Positions 18,593-29,500 are shown, counted from the first letter of the stretch. The stretch: DNA of 64,000 nucleotides from an uncultured Prevotella sp. (GCA_934229335.1 CAKQDQ010000001.1:1-64000); one strand, 5' to 3'. Numbers and translations: made by a program. Notes: generated by a model not told the origin, from the letters alone.

Positions 18593-20518
18593 ATGAAAGG
18601 GAAAATGATAAAAACCATTATAACTTTGCTGCTTAGCACGCTCTGCCTTATTGTTTCGGGGCAGACTAATTTTACGTGGAAGATAAGCGAACCCAAGCCT
18701 AACGAGCTTCTGCTTACCGTTACGGGTACTCTCGATGACGGTTGGCATATCAGCAACTACAGTCTGCACCTTGAGCAGGCTGAGGGTGTAACGCCACAGG
18801 GGGGCTTGAAGGAGACACAGGAAGAGTTGACAACGGATGCTGGCGGTAGCGTGGTGACATACCAACAGCGTTTCACCGTGAGTGGAAAGGAGTATCGTTT
18901 GCAGGGCTACTTGCAGTATATGGCGTGTACGGAGAGGGCATGCCTCGCCCCGCAGACGGTGGAGTTCTCACATCATGGCACGGTGGTAGCGGCTAAAGAA
19001 GATAGCCAAGAAGAGGCAAACGCTGAGGCTGCCATGCCAGAAACGGCTGTGACAGACAGCGTTATGCCAACGGTGGATGACAAGGCAGTGCCTGATTTCT
19101 TTACCACAAAGGCGTGGGCACCAGTGATAAAGCAGTTGAAGGCATTTGCGGACAATGACGATAGCGGTGCGGAAAAAGCTGACAACGATGCCACTGTGGG
19201 GCTACTCGCGCTCTTTCTCCTTGCCTTCGGAGGTGGATTGCTTGCCCTTCTCACCCCATGTGTGTGGCCTATGATACCACTTACAGTGTCGTTCTTCATG
19301 CGACAAGGCGAGAAGGAGGGGAAGAAAGGTGGCAACGTAAAGGGAGCAATGCTTTATGGTGGCAGCATCGTAGTGATATTCGTGACGCTCGGCATAGCCC
19401 TCACCGTGCTGTTTGGAGCCAACGCTCTGAACCAGTTGTCTACAAACGCTGTCTTTAATGTTGTCTGTTTCCTCGTACTACTGTTCTTCGGACTGTCGCT
19501 GCTCGGGCTTTTTGAGCTGCGTCTGCCTTCCTCTTGGGCAAACGCCCTTGACCAGAAGAGCAGTGACACAACGGGCATGGTGAGCATCTTCCTCATGGCA
19601 TTAACCATGGTAGTGGTCAGTTTCTCGTGTACCGCCCCAGTGATGGGCTTGTTGCTTGTGCAGATAGCGTCGGCGACATCAGGCGGTGGAGGCATTGCAG
19701 CCATGCTGACGCCAGTGGTTGGCATGATGGGGTTTGCCATTGCTTTAGCTCTTCCGTTTACGCTCTTCGCCCTGTTCCCACAGTGGCTGAAGCGTATGCC
19801 GAAGTCGGGTACGTGGATGACGAGGGTGAAGGTGACACTGGGCTTCCTTGAGATAGCCTTCGCCTTAAAGTTCCTCAGCGTGGCAGACATGGCGTATGGC
19901 TGGCATATTCTGCCCAGAACAGCATTTCTCGCGATATGGATAGTCCTCGCCCTCGCCTGTGGCATATATCACAGCGTAGACTGGCAACGTCGTCGCCTTA
20001 ATGCGTTGTTACGTCAGAAGGTGGCAGTGGTATGTTACGCCATTGCCCTTTACCTCATTCCTGGTCTGTGGGGAGCACCGTGTACGCTTGTTTCTGCCTT
20101 CCTGCCACCGATGGAGAATGTAGAGCACAAGGTGCTGTATGACTATGACGCAGCATTGAAGGAGTCTGCCCGTAGCGGCAAACCAGTCTTCGTAGATTTT
20201 ACAGGCTATGGCTGTGTGAACTGTCGCAAGATGGAGGCAGCGGTGTTTACCGACCAGAGAGTGCAGGAGCGTTTGCAGCGTGACTATATAGTAGTGCAGT
20301 TGTATGTGGACGATCGCACGCCGTTGCCAAGGCAGCTTCATGTTGACGGACGGACGCTTCGCACCGTGGGCGACAAATGGGCACTGCTTGAGACCCACAA
20401 ATTTGGTAGTGCAGCGCAACCGTTCTATGTCATAGTAGACGCTGAAGGCACTCCGCTGACGGGTAGTTACGCCTACGATGAGAGTGTGGAGAACTTTTTG
20501 AAATGGCTGAAGAGATAA
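18593..20518 (+). CDS. dsbD: Thiol:disulfide interchange protein, DsbD type
   Basis: Carries electrons from the cytoplasm to periplasmic thiol proteins. Order of parts in 641 residues: signal sequence; N-terminal DsbC/DsbD-alpha domain with the Cys pair in MACTERACLAP; a hydrophobic DsbD-beta domain with about eight membrane segments (about 200-500) and conserved Cys in LLTPCVWPMIP and SFSCTAPVMG; and a C-terminal thioredoxin domain with GYGCVNCRKME. All three Cys pairs are therefore present. Start is Met1 (18593) or Met5 (18605). It has its own promoter; no cytochrome c genes are nearby, so its client cannot be named. Confidence 0.93.
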   Translation: MKGKMIKTIITLLLSTLCLIVSGQTNFTWKISEPKPNELLLTVTGTLDDGWHISNYSLHLEQAEGVTPQGGLKETQEELTTDAGGSVVTYQQRFTVSGKEYRLQGYLQYMACTERACLAPQTVEFSHHGTVVAAKEDSQEEANAEAAMPETAVTDSVMPTVDDKAVPDFFTTKAWAPVIKQLKAFADNDDSGAEKADNDATVGLLALFLLAFGGGLLALLTPCVWPMIPLTVSFFMRQGEKEGKKGGNVKGAMLYGGSIVVIFVTLGIALTVLFGANALNQLSTNAVFNVVCFLVLLFFGLSLLGLFELRLPSSWANALDQKSSDTTGMVSIFLMALTMVVVSFSCTAPVMGLLLVQIASATSGGGGIAAMLTPVVGMMGFAIALALPFTLFALFPQWLKRMPKSGTWMTRVKVTLGFLEIAFALKFLSVADMAYGWHILPRTAFLAIWIVLALACGIYHSVDWQRRRLNALLRQKVAVVCYAIALYLIPGLWGAPCTLVSAFLPPMENVEHKVLYDYDAALKESARSGKPVFVDFTGYGCVNCRKMEAAVFTDQRVQERLQRDYIVVQLYVDDRTPLPRQLHVDGRTLRTVGDKWALLETHKFGSAAQPFYVIVDAEGTPLTGSYAYDESVENFLKWLKR

Positions 20519-20590
20519 CAACGTCTTTTTTATAGTCAAACAGAAATGATTTGAGAAAAGTAATTATTGTGCTTCGCACTACTTTTATGA

Positions 20591-20714
20591 CATTAATCAT
20601 CATTAATCTAACTTTAATCTCTCATTAATACCTTTGCTCTTGTACATATATACTCAAAAACATCATCAGAGATAGATGAATGAAAGATTAATGTTAGATT
20701 AATGGTGATTAATG
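20591..20714. repeat. 36-bp inverted repeat (CATTAATC type)
   Basis: Arms 20591-20626 and 20679-20714 are reverse complements at 33 of 36 positions, with a 52-nt spacer. The arms are made of ATTAATC/GATTAATG units. It lies in the 470-bp gap between the dsbD-like gene and infB (convergent). Confidence 0.75.
20629..20636 (+). promoter_or_regulatory. Orphan TAnnTTTG box inside the inverted repeat
   Basis: TACCTTTG followed by CT, in the loop of the 20591-20714 inverted repeat. No gene lies downstream on the plus strand; infB is convergent. It may be chance or the promoter of a small RNA. Confidence 0.3.
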
Positions 20715-20788
20715 TTGAAAGATAAAAGCAACAAATATTGTTGGTATTCTCAAAAAATTTATGTTTGAGTATAGACTAATAATGAGGT

Positions 20789-20870
20789 GTTTGCGATTTG
20801 CCCCTTATCGCACAACGAAAGGGGCGTTGTCGCATGACGATAGCACCCTGATTACAGTGCGATTTGTACC
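20789..20870. repeat. 22-nt-period degenerate repeat, locus A
   Basis: After a half unit, three units of exactly 22 nt (20801-20822, 20823-20844, 20845-20866) alternate between forms containing TGCGATTTG, TATCGCACAACGAAAGG and GGCGTTGTCGCATGACGAT. It is the same family, inverted, as 39784-39861; other members are at 30970-31030 and 40507-40541. Confidence 0.7.
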
Positions 20871-20917
20871 AAATTAGTTTCGCTTAACGGTGGTAATTTA
20901 TAGCACCACCGCCAAAT

Positions 20918-20956
20918 AAGAAAGGCGGCAAGGGAAAATCCCCTGCCGCCTTTCTT
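20918..20956 (-). terminator. Probable infB terminator
   Basis: Arms 20918-20935 and 20939-20956 pair over 18 bp with one mismatch. Only a short T-run follows on the minus strand, but the position just after the infB stop supports the role. The plus-strand side has a longer T-rich tail, so it can also stop transcription entering from the repeat region. Confidence 0.7.
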
Positions 20957-20990
20957 ATATTTTGTTTTTTGTGTAAGCGATAATACTGTT

Positions 20991-23819
20991 TTACAGCTTC
21001 TGCTCTACCTCAATCTCAGTGAAGGTTTCAATGATGTCACCAGCCTGAATGTCGTTGAAGTTGACGAGAGAGATACCACACTCCAGTCCGGTAGCAACCT
21101 CCTTAACGTCGTCCTTGTAACGCTTCAGAGCGTTGATAGCACCAGTGTGTATCACGATACCATCGCGAACAAGACGCGCCTTGTCGCTGCGGTGTACCTT
21201 ACCGTCGGTAACCATAGCACCTGCAACAGTGCCGACCTTGGAGATTTTGAATACCTCCTTAACCTCAACCTGACCGGTAGCGACCTCCTTCTTAATCTTG
21301 TCGAGCATACCCTCCATGGCTGCCTTGATGTCGTCCATGGCGTCGTAGATGACAGAGTAGGTATTGATTTCTACGCCTTCCTGCTCCGCCAACTTCTTGG
21401 CTGGGACAGATGGACGTACCTGGAAGCCTACAATCATACCGTTCTCGGCGGTAGAGGCAAGCATTACGTCGTTCTCGGAAATCTGACCTACGCCCTTCAT
21501 GATAACGTTTACCTGTACCTTCTCGGTAGACATCTTGATGAAAGAGTCGCTCAGTGCCTCTACAGAACCCTGGGTGTCGGCCTTCACTACGAGGTTGAGT
21601 TCGTGGAATTCGCCCAACGCTACGCGGTGCGCAATCTCCTCCAAAGACAGCGTCTTGGTAGTACGCAGACTCTGTTCACGCTGTAACTGCAGACGCTTGT
21701 TGGCGATTTCCTTCGCCTCCTGCTCTGTATCCATGATGTGGAAAGAGTCACCTGCCTGTGGTGCACCGTTAAGACCGAGTATGATAACAGGCTCTGCTGG
21801 ACCTGCTTTCTCTACTCGTTGGTTACGCTCGTTGAACATAGCCTTGACGCGTCCCCATGCAGTACCGGCAATAACGATATCGCCTTGGTGCAGAGTGCCG
21901 TTGCTTACGAGCACCGTTGAGACGTAACCACGACCCTTGTCGAGTGAAGACTCGATGATAGAACCTGTGGCCTTGCGGTTAGGGTTAGCCTTGAGGTCGA
22001 GCATTTCTGCCTCGAGAAGCACCTTCTCCATGAGTTCGTCAACGCCGATACCCTTCTTGGCTGATATCTCTTGACACTGATATTTACCGCCCCATTCCTC
22101 TACAAGGAGGTTCATTGCAGAGAGATCCTGACGTATCTTGTCTGGGTTCGCGCCCGGTTTATCAATCTTATTGATGGCGAATACCATAGGAACGTTAGCT
22201 GCCTGCGCATGGGCAATAGCCTCCTTTGTAGTCGGCATGACAGAGTCGTCAGCGGCAATGATGATGATAGCGATATCAGTTACCTGTGTACCACGGGCAC
22301 GCATGGCTGTGAACGCCTCGTGACCAGGGGTGTCGAGGAATGTGATGTGGCGCCCATCTTCAAGTGTTACGTTGTAGGCACCGATGTGCTGCGTGATGCC
22401 GCCAGCCTCACCTGCGATGACGTTGGTATTGCGCACGTAGTCGAGGAGAGAGGTCTTACCGTGGTCTACGTGACCCATGACGGTAACGATAGGTGGACGT
22501 GCCACGAGATCATTCTCGTCATCCTCTGCCTCTTGAATAGCCTCACTAACCTCTGCGCTGACATATTCTGTAGTGAAGCCGAACTCGTCAGCCACCAGGT
22601 TGATAGTCTCTGCGTCGAGACGCTGGTTGATTGACACCATGAGACCTACTGACATGAGCGTTCCTATAAGCTTAGTTACAGGGACATCCATCATTGTTGC
22701 CAGTTCGCTTACGGTTACGAACTCGGTGAGTTTGAGCACCTTGTTCTCCGCTGCCTCTGCAGCCATTGCGGCATCGCGCTGCTCTGCCGCTGCGTCACGC
22801 TTCTCCTTACGGTACTTAGCACCCTTCTTTGTCTGGTTGCCCTTGTTGGTAAGTCGTGCGAGTGTCTCCTTTACCTGACGTGCTACGTCCTCATCGTTGA
22901 CCTCTTGCTGCTGCTTTCCGCGCTGTTTGTTCTTCTTTCCGTTGCCACCGTTGTTCTTACCACCGTTGGCATTGGCATTATTGTTGCGAGCGTTCTTGCC
23001 GTTCTTTGAGTTCTTTGAAGGCTGGTTAGCGGCATCGTTGATGTCAACGCGCTCCTTACCTATGCGTGTACGCTTCTTCTTCTCGCCTCCGTTCTGCTGC
23101 GCCTTATCTTCTCTCTCACGACGTTTCTCCTCCTTACTCTTCTTCTTCGGACGAGTATTCTGGTTCAATGCAGAAAGGTCTATGGTGCCAAGCACGTTAG
23201 GGCGTGCTATAGACGTACGCTCACTCTTCAGTGTAAAGATTTCTGTTTTGCCGCTGTTCGCCTCGTTTTCCTGCTTAGGCTGGTCAGCATTGGCAACTGG
23301 TTTAACCTCTACGGTCTGCTGTTTAGCGATGTCCTGCTTAGGCTGTGGTGCAACCTGTGCGGCAGGTTTAACGTTTTGCTCCGCTTTTTTCTGCTCGTTA
23401 GCAGTTGGTTTAGCAGCGTTAGCGTTCTTGTTGTTGTTTGGCTGCTGTGCTTTGGCGTTGTTCTTGTCCTTAGCCTTTGCTGGTTTGCCAACAGTGCTGA
23501 GGTCAATTTTGCCGAGTGGTTTAACTTCCCTTTGTGTCATTATGGTATCTCCTGCTGTCACAGCCTGTGATGTTTTCTTGGCGTTGGCAGTCTTCTCCTG
23601 TTTTTTCTTTTCTGGTTTTTTCAACAGCTTCTCTGCCTGCACACGTACTTCCTTGTCAGACCTGAAAGCGGCAACGAGTGCATCATACTGCTTATCGTTC
23701 AGTTTGAATGTCACTTCTTGTTTCACTTCTCCTAAGTCTGGCCTTTTCTCAAGGAATTCCAAGGCTGTCTGTAGACCGATGTTGAGTTCTGATATAGCTT
23801 TATTTAGTCTTATACTCAT
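20991..23819 (-). CDS. infB: Translation initiation factor IF-2
   Basis: GTPase that places fMet-tRNA on the small ribosomal subunit. The 942-residue protein has a short N-terminal IF2 domain ([17 protein letters not shown]), then a long low-complexity region rich in Lys, Gln, Asn and Ala to about residue 365, a second IF2_N domain, the G domain (G1 GHVDHGKT, G3 DTPGHEAF, G4 NKID) and the C-terminal barrel domains. Long, variable N-termini are normal for Bacteroidota IF-2. It is the last gene of rimP-nusA-infB, 51 nt after nusA. Confidence 0.97.
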   Translation of the reverse strand: MSIRLNKAISELNIGLQTALEFLEKRPDLGEVKQEVTFKLNDKQYDALVAAFRSDKEVRVQAEKLLKKPEKKKQEKTANAKKTSQAVTAGDTIMTQREVKPLGKIDLSTVGKPAKAKDKNNAKAQQPNNNKNANAAKPTANEQKKAEQNVKPAAQVAPQPKQDIAKQQTVEVKPVANADQPKQENEANSGKTEIFTLKSERTSIARPNVLGTIDLSALNQNTRPKKKSKEEKRREREDKAQQNGGEKKKRTRIGKERVDINDAANQPSKNSKNGKNARNNNANANGGKNNGGNGKKNKQRGKQQQEVNDEDVARQVKETLARLTNKGNQTKKGAKYRKEKRDAAAEQRDAAMAAEAAENKVLKLTEFVTVSELATMMDVPVTKLIGTLMSVGLMVSINQRLDAETINLVADEFGFTTEYVSAEVSEAIQEAEDDENDLVARPPIVTVMGHVDHGKTSLLDYVRNTNVIAGEAGGITQHIGAYNVTLEDGRHITFLDTPGHEAFTAMRARGTQVTDIAIIIIAADDSVMPTTKEAIAHAQAANVPMVFAINKIDKPGANPDKIRQDLSAMNLLVEEWGGKYQCQEISAKKGIGVDELMEKVLLEAEMLDLKANPNRKATGSIIESSLDKGRGYVSTVLVSNGTLHQGDIVIAGTAWGRVKAMFNERNQRVEKAGPAEPVIILGLNGAPQAGDSFHIMDTEQEAKEIANKRLQLQREQSLRTTKTLSLEEIAHRVALGEFHELNLVVKADTQGSVEALSDSFIKMSTEKVQVNVIMKGVGQISENDVMLASTAENGMIVGFQVRPSVPAKKLAEQEGVEINTYSVIYDAMDDIKAAMEGMLDKIKKEVATGQVEVKEVFKISKVGTVAGAMVTDGKVHRSDKARLVRDGIVIHTGAINALKRYKDDVKEVATGLECGISLVNFNDIQAGDIIETFTEIEVEQKL

Positions 23820-23870
23820 TGTTTGTTGTTTAGTTGTGATGTTTGGGAAATGATGCTTTCGTTCCCTTTT

Positions 23871-25139
23871 TTATTGCTGTTCAAACTCAGCTCTCAGCAC
23901 TTCGAGCAGGTGGTCTACAGTCTCTTCTTCAAGGTCTGCCTTGGTAATGAGCATCTCTCGTGGAGCGTTGAGCACCTGTTTAGCTGTGTCCAGTCCGATA
24001 GCTTTGACAGCATCAATAACCCACTGGTCTATTTCGTCGTTGAATTGGTCAAGGTATATGTCCTCCTCATTGCCGCTTTCACCGTCCAATTCACGGAATA
24101 CGTCAATGGTATATTCTGTCAACATACTTGCCAACTTAATGTTCTGACCGCCACGACCGATAGCGAGTGACACCTCTTCAGGGCGGAGGTATACCTCAGC
24201 CTTATGCTCTTCCTCGTTGAGAACGATGCTGTTAATCTGTGCAGGTGCCAGAGCACGCTGTATGAAGAGCTTGGTATTCTGTGTGTAGTTGAGCACGTCG
24301 AGGTTTTCGTTGCACAGTTCTCTTACGATACCGTGAACACGTGCGCCTTTGACACCTACGCAAGCGCCTACAGGGTCAATGCGGTCGTCGAAGCTTTCTA
24401 CCGCAATCTTTGCGCGTTCGCCAGGAATACGCGCTATCTTACGAATGGCAACGAGGCCATCAGCAATCTCAGGCACTTCAGCCTCAAGCAGTCTTTGCAG
24501 GAAGAGGGTAGAGGTACGTGAGAGTATTATCTTTGGGTTATTATTGTCATTGGTAACACGTTCGATGACAGCCTTTACCGCTTCGTTCTTGCGATAAACG
24601 TCTGTAGGAATCTGCTCTGCGCGTGGCAGTGACAGCTCATTGCCCTCATCGTCAACAACAAGCACCTCTCTCTTCCATATCTGGTATACCTCGCCAGTGA
24701 TAATCTCACCCACGCGGTCCTTGTACTTGTTGTAGAGAGTATCGTGTTCCAGTTCAAGTATCTTGCTTGATAGTGTCTGTCGGAGGTTCAGTATGGCGCG
24801 ACGACCGAACTTAGCGAACTCTACTCGCTCGCTGACATCTTCGCCTACTTCGTAGTCGCTTTCTATCTTGCGGGCCTCAGAGAGTGCTATCTCTTTGTTT
24901 TCGTCAGATACTTCTCCGTCGGGAACAACCGTTCTGTTGCGGTATATCTCGAAGTCGCCCTTGTCTGGGTTTACTATGACATCGAAATTAGCGTCACTTC
25001 CAAAAATCTTCGCTATAACATTACGGAAGCTTTCCTCAAGGACGCTGACGAGAGTAGTACGGTCGATGTTCTTGGTAGTTTTGAACTCCTTGAACGTTTC
25101 AATCATGTTAGGTACTTGTTCTGTTGTATTTGTTGCCAT
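23871..25139 (-). CDS. nusA: Transcription termination/antitermination factor NusA
   Basis: Binds RNA polymerase and nascent RNA to control pausing, termination and antitermination. The 422-residue protein has an N-terminal polymerase-binding domain (about 1-130), an S1 domain (GEIITGEVYQIWKREVLVVD) and two KH domains (GACVGVKGARV and AIGRGGQNIKLAS). It lacks the acidic C-terminal repeats of E. coli NusA, as in most bacteria. It sits between rimP and infB, the universal order, and may regulate its own operon (see the leader hairpin). Confidence 0.97.
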   Translation of the reverse strand: MATNTTEQVPNMIETFKEFKTTKNIDRTTLVSVLEESFRNVIAKIFGSDANFDVIVNPDKGDFEIYRNRTVVPDGEVSDENKEIALSEARKIESDYEVGEDVSERVEFAKFGRRAILNLRQTLSSKILELEHDTLYNKYKDRVGEIITGEVYQIWKREVLVVDDEGNELSLPRAEQIPTDVYRKNEAVKAVIERVTNDNNNPKIILSRTSTLFLQRLLEAEVPEIADGLVAIRKIARIPGERAKIAVESFDDRIDPVGACVGVKGARVHGIVRELCNENLDVLNYTQNTKLFIQRALAPAQINSIVLNEEEHKAEVYLRPEEVSLAIGRGGQNIKLASMLTEYTIDVFRELDGESGNEEDIYLDQFNDEIDQWVIDAVKAIGLDTAKQVLNAPREMLITKADLEEETVDHLLEVLRAEFEQQ

Positions 25140-25201
25140 TTTATGTTGTTTGTTTATTTCGCTTTTGTGTGGGATTGTGTATCCCTATTGTTTATATATC
25201 T

Positions 25202-25666
25202 TTAGAAGTTTATTACGTACTTGCAGTATTTTACTTCGTCCATAGAGAAAGTACGCTCTACATCTACCATTACGGGGCGTTTTTTGCCTTCCACTTTTTG
25301 CTTTTCCTTAGTGGTAATAGTGAAGTTACGTCCATCCACCTTTAGCAGAGTGCCTTTCAACTTCTTGCTCTCTGGTGTCAGCACTTCTACCTCTTTGCCA
25401 ATACAGTTGATGTATTGCTGTTCCACCTTGAACGGTTGTCCCAGTCCGGCACTGCCCACTTCCAGTTCATAGTCTTCCTCATCGCGGCTCAGTCTCTCCT
25501 CTATGAAGCGGCTCAGTGCTACGCAGTCTTCTATCCATACGCCGTCGGCGTGGTCTATTTCTACAACGATACGGTCGTCAGGAGTTACCTCCACGTCAAC
25601 AAGGAAATACTCTTTGTCGTTGAGCCATTCCTCAACAATCTCTTGAACTTTCTTCTTTTCGATCAT
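25202..25666 (-). CDS. rimP: Ribosome maturation factor RimP
   Basis: RimP helps assemble the 30S subunit. At 154 residues it shows the family features: VDVEVTPDDRIVVEIDHADGV, the box CVALSRFIEERL, and YELEVGSAGLGQPFK (the usual box is EVSSPGL..PL). It is the first gene of rimP-nusA-infB and is 62 nt ahead of nusA. Its promoter is at 25798-25805, and the 130-nt leader starts with a terminator-like hairpin. Confidence 0.94.
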   Translation of the reverse strand: MIEKKKVQEIVEEWLNDKEYFLVDVEVTPDDRIVVEIDHADGVWIEDCVALSRFIEERLSRDEEDYELEVGSAGLGQPFKVEQQYINCIGKEVEVLTPESKKLKGTLLKVDGRNFTITTKEKQKVEGKKRPVMVDVERTFSMDEVKYCKYVINF

Positions 25667-25746
25667 TATCAGTATATTATATTACGGAAATCTCTTGTCT
25701 CTTAACCCTTATCTTTACCTCTGGAAAATAGTAATGTATGGTCTTG

Positions 25747-25785
25747 AAAAAACGAATGAGGGACTCTTGCGTGAGCCCCTCATTC
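25747..25785 (-). promoter_or_regulatory. Terminator-like hairpin at the 5' end of the rimP-nusA-infB leader
   Basis: On the minus strand the hairpin has outer arms pairing 25754-25762 with 25777-25785 (GAATGAGGG/CCCTCATTC), a bulge and three more pairs. One base later come six T residues (plus-strand A 25747-25752). It begins within about 10 nt of the expected transcription start and lies upstream of rimP. No other minus-strand gene could use it as an end signal, so it is a candidate attenuator. Confidence 0.7.
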
Positions 25786-25797
25786 CACTGAACGATG

Positions 25798-25805
25798 CAA
25801 AATTA
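25798..25805 (-). promoter_or_regulatory. rimP-nusA-infB promoter, -7 box
   Basis: Reads TAATTTTG on the minus strand, followed by CATCG. The start of transcription would be near 25794, just before the leader hairpin. Confidence 0.65.
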
Positions 25806-25991
25806 CGAATATTTTTCTTTTCTTGCAAATATTTTAATCACTTTTTAATAAAATAAGGTGCATTATTACGTTTTTGTGGCATATTCTTGTAAATATAAGT
25901 GTTTTACTCTGAAAAGGGAATCTCCCCTTCATCGTAGGGATTTCCGCCTGTGGAGTAGGGAAAAAAAGTTTGTGGAAACACTGAAAAGGCT

Positions 25992-25999
25992 TAACTTTG
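25992..25999 (+). promoter_or_regulatory. Promoter of the small secreted protein gene
   Basis: TAACTTTG followed by CACTCAGAAAA, the same start region as the cysK and porin promoters. Leader about 45 nt. Confidence 0.7.
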
Positions 26000-26046
26000 C
26001 ACTCAGAAAATAACAAGAATGTTTAACCACTTAAAATTGTAAGATT

Positions 26047-26361
26047 ATGAAAAAGTATATTCTCGGCATCGTAATGACAATGGTTCTCGGTACTATGACT
26101 GTTATGGCTCACCCTCATAATGAGTGCGACAACAGACGCCATGAGGCAAGAAAGGAGTGTGTAGAGAAGAAACGTCACGGTGGATACCACGGCTATAAGG
26201 ATAAGAAGCATCACGACAAGTACTTCAAGAAGCACTGCAAGAAGGTTTGCCACTACTGCGAGGTTATGCCACCAAGACGCCCAACGCCTCCTGCTCCTAA
26301 AGCACCTCGCCCACGTACATGGCGCGGTACACCGATGATTAATGTGCATCTGACGTTGTAA
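26047..26361 (+). CDS. Small secreted His/Lys/Cys-rich protein, function unknown
   Basis: A 104-residue protein I do not recognise. It has a clear signal peptide (MKKYILGIVMTMVLGTMTVMA). The mature part starts HPHNECDNRRHEARKECVEKK, then a basic, histidine-rich stretch (HGGYHGYKDKKHHDKY) with four cysteines in all (two in the CX9C pair near the N-terminus, then a CKKVCHYC group), and ends with a proline-rich segment. The His and Cys content suggests metal binding or a surface role; this is inference. It has its own strong-looking promoter and a bidirectional terminator, which supports a real, separately expressed gene. Confidence 0.8.
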   Translation: MKKYILGIVMTMVLGTMTVMAHPHNECDNRRHEARKECVEKKRHGGYHGYKDKKHHDKYFKKHCKKVCHYCEVMPPRRPTPPAPKAPRPRTWRGTPMINVHLTL

Positions 26362-26423
26362 TGGTTAGTTGATTGTAGTTTTTCAGATATAGATTGAATA
26401 TAGTTTGGTTAGTATATAAAACG

Positions 26424-26465
26424 AACTCCCCACGCTGGCATTGTGAAATGGTAGCGTGGGGAGTT
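26424..26465. terminator. Bidirectional terminator
   Basis: A perfect 13-bp stem (26424-26436 with 26453-26465) between the small secreted protein gene and the convergent pectate lyase-esterase gene. T-runs on both sides are short. Confidence 0.75.
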
Positions 26466-26506
26466 TCTTGTTATGTTATTCCTTAAAACTGGTATATTAC
26501 CGATTG

Positions 26507-29500
26507 TTACTTAACCACAAACGTCTTGTTGTTCTTTACGTATACGCCAGGCGCGAGAGTAGGGCGTGATGTCCCTTTCGTCACCTTAACGCCTGTAACA
26601 GAGTATATCGCGTTGTCGCCTTGCTGAGCTGCGTTTGGTGCAGATATGCAGCCTATACCAGTAGCTATATCAGACTGTTTGCCCAGTCCGCCCATAGCGT
26701 TAGCGGCGCGAATGGTGTACTTAGCGTTAGCGTCGTCAACGTCATACGATGTCTTTGTCGTTACGGCAATAACCTTTCCGTCTTTGCATACGGCATAACC
26801 TATTGCACCTTCAGTCTCGTTCCATGCCAGGGTTTTGTTGAAGAGAGAAGGCTGTGGAGCCGTAATCTGTGCTGTTATAGTCTGTGGCTGCCATGCGGTG
26901 AACACCTTATCGATGCTGTATTCCGCTGCTTGTGTAGCGTCAATGACAGGGTTGTCTGACGTTACCGCAGCCCCACAGTCTTGTAATGAGCGTGATGAGA
27001 GGTCAAGGATGTCCCCCTCTGCATTAACGGAAGCATATTCATGGAATCGGCATACCAGTCCGCTCTTCATGCTGCCCCAGCCCTTTGCGGCAGGGAGAAT
27101 GTCCATGCGTGTGTTGAGGTAAGTCACGGCAGGTGAGTCGTTCCATGGTCTTCCGAGGCGATAGCCTGCTGCTGACGCGTCGCCCGTGATGGTACAGCTG
27201 TTGAATACGATGCCTTTATATCCTGCCTGCGCGTTAGAGGCGGTGATATATGCCGCAGAAGACAGTGGGTTGAGTGTGCAGTTCTGGAAGAACATAGTGC
27301 CATCGCCGTATATAAAGTCTACTTCGCCAGCTATGGTGCAGTCCTCAAAGTATGCCGTAGCATCGGCTTTGTTCAGGTAGTACGTATCCTGTACACCCTG
27401 AATAGTAACATTCTTGTATGCAGCCTGTTTGCCACGCTGACGCAAGGCGATAGCCTGCCCAGCAGACTTCTTCGTTTCCCAGTCGCGAGCCTGTCGTATT
27501 GTCAGGTCTTGCATATACACATTGTTCTGGTTTTGGTCAATGAACAGCACAGGAGTCTGCTCCTGATAGTTTGCCACCACGCCAGGATTGTTTTGTATCA
27601 GCACCCCCTCTTGGCTCTCACCGATGAGTGACGTGTTCTGCGGAACAGCAGTCTTAGCGTTCACTCCGAAGTCGTAGTTGCCGTCTTTAAGGAATATGCG
27701 GTAACGCTTCGTCATGTCCTCACGTCGTGAAGCAGCGGTAAGGGCTATGAGCAGTTCGTCCTCAGAAGACACCACAGCATCGTAAGGCTCCACGCTCTTG
27801 AATATGTTAGCGTATTCAGAGTCAGCCTTAAAGCGTGCGCAAGGATAGATGTCGCCCTCTACAGTAGTGGTGTAAGACAATGCTTTTGACAGTATTGTAC
27901 CGTCAACGTCCTCCCAACCTATGAAGTTATATCCGCTTTTAGGCGTTACGGTTAGCGTAACCGTCTTGCCCTTTGCGTATGAATCCTCTTCAGGCGATAC
28001 GCTTAGGGTGCCCGCTTTTGCAGGAATTACGCTTGGCAGCACGGTGTATGTCTCCGCGGCAGCGGCAGACCCCTCCCATGCTCCCGTCACGGTGATGTCG
28101 CGAATACCCACCTGCTTGTTGGTGCCAAGGCCGTATACGTATACCTTTATTATATAAGGCTCAGCTGAAAGTGCCGTGTTAGGCAGGGTGAGTGATACGT
28201 CCTTGTACGAGTCGCGGTTAATAGTCACCGCATTGCTGATAACAGTCTCTTTGCCATTCTCGCCTATTTTCTGTGTAACGGCAAGCGTACCGCCGTCCGT
28301 TCCGAAGTGTCCAGCCTTGAAAGAGAGTGCGGTAGCCTTAAACTTCACTCCCTCTGCTGGTGTTACAGTGAAGGTAATGTAACCATTGTTGGTAGTAGCA
28401 AAGGCATTTTCCTTAACCTTTGGTGTAACAGCCACGCACTTAGAGCCAGGCTTGGTGCTGCTGCCCACGGTGAAAGCGTCCTCGTTTATCGCGCCAGTGA
28501 CACTTGCGAATGCGCCCTCAATGTTGGTAGGAGTTACCGCTCCGCCCTTGGTTGCGGTGCCAGCCCATTCCCATGCCACCGTAGCGTCGCCGCTACCGCT
28601 CACGCCTTCAGTCTGTTTCTTGTAAGGGAAGACCACCGTCACCTGTTTTATCTCAGCCTTCTTAACCGTTGCTATCGCTCCGTCAACAGTCTGTGAAGTA
28701 CCGTCGGCGTATGCTATTACAGCGTATGAGCCTATTGTGGCAGGTACGGTCAGAGTGCCATTGTTAAGTGTTATGGCAACGTCAATGTCCTTGTCGCCCA
28801 CCTTTGTGCGTGTAACGATGATGCCATTCTCCTCAAGAGCATTGCCTTTGTTGGTGAATATCGCCACTACAGGACTGTTTCTCTCCACCAACGACGTAGT
28901 GTTCTTTGTGAAAACAGGAGTCAGCGTAGTGTTCTGCGTAAGGAGAACGGTCTGTCCTGCATACAGGGTGTAGTTGTCACCAGTCCATGCTGTCAGTGTG
29001 TACCCCTCCTTGTAGAGCGTGGTGTTCTCAGGGATAGTGGTCTCCTTACCATAATCTAACGTTATGGTCTGTGGCACTACACCCGTTACGTCAGCGTCGT
29101 CGCAAGAGTATTTCACCACGATGCTCTCTGGCAGGACGTTAGAACCAGGCTTAACAGGCACGTCGCTGGTTTCGTAAGTCGCCTTGTTAATGGTGCCGTC
29201 AGCCACTCCGTTGAGGTAGACCTCAAGGTTGGTGTATCCGCTTGCGGTAACGGCAGCACCGTCAGAAGCATCGTTCTTGTTCAGTCCCATAGCGTCTTCG
29301 TATGCGTCAGGCATACCGTCGGCATCAGTATCAACGGCATATTTGTCGCCTTCCTGCATACCAACAAACGGGAAGTTGTTGTACACCACACCATCAACGG
29401 CATACTGGCTGGTGTGTGTCAGGGTGATATCGTCAGGCGAGTCGATGATGCCATAGTCGCCCGTAGCCTTCATTGAAGTACCCACGAACTGTGGGTCTCT

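Noticed and set aside
20789-20870. Repeats with constant period resembling a small CRISPR array
   Set aside because: Units are degenerate, without unique spacers of 30-40 nt, and there are no cas genes in the window.
22897-23853. Open plus-strand frame of 318 codons rich in Phe, Leu and Cys
   Set aside because: Antisense shadow of the Lys/Gln/Asn-rich N-terminus of infB; composition alone explains it.
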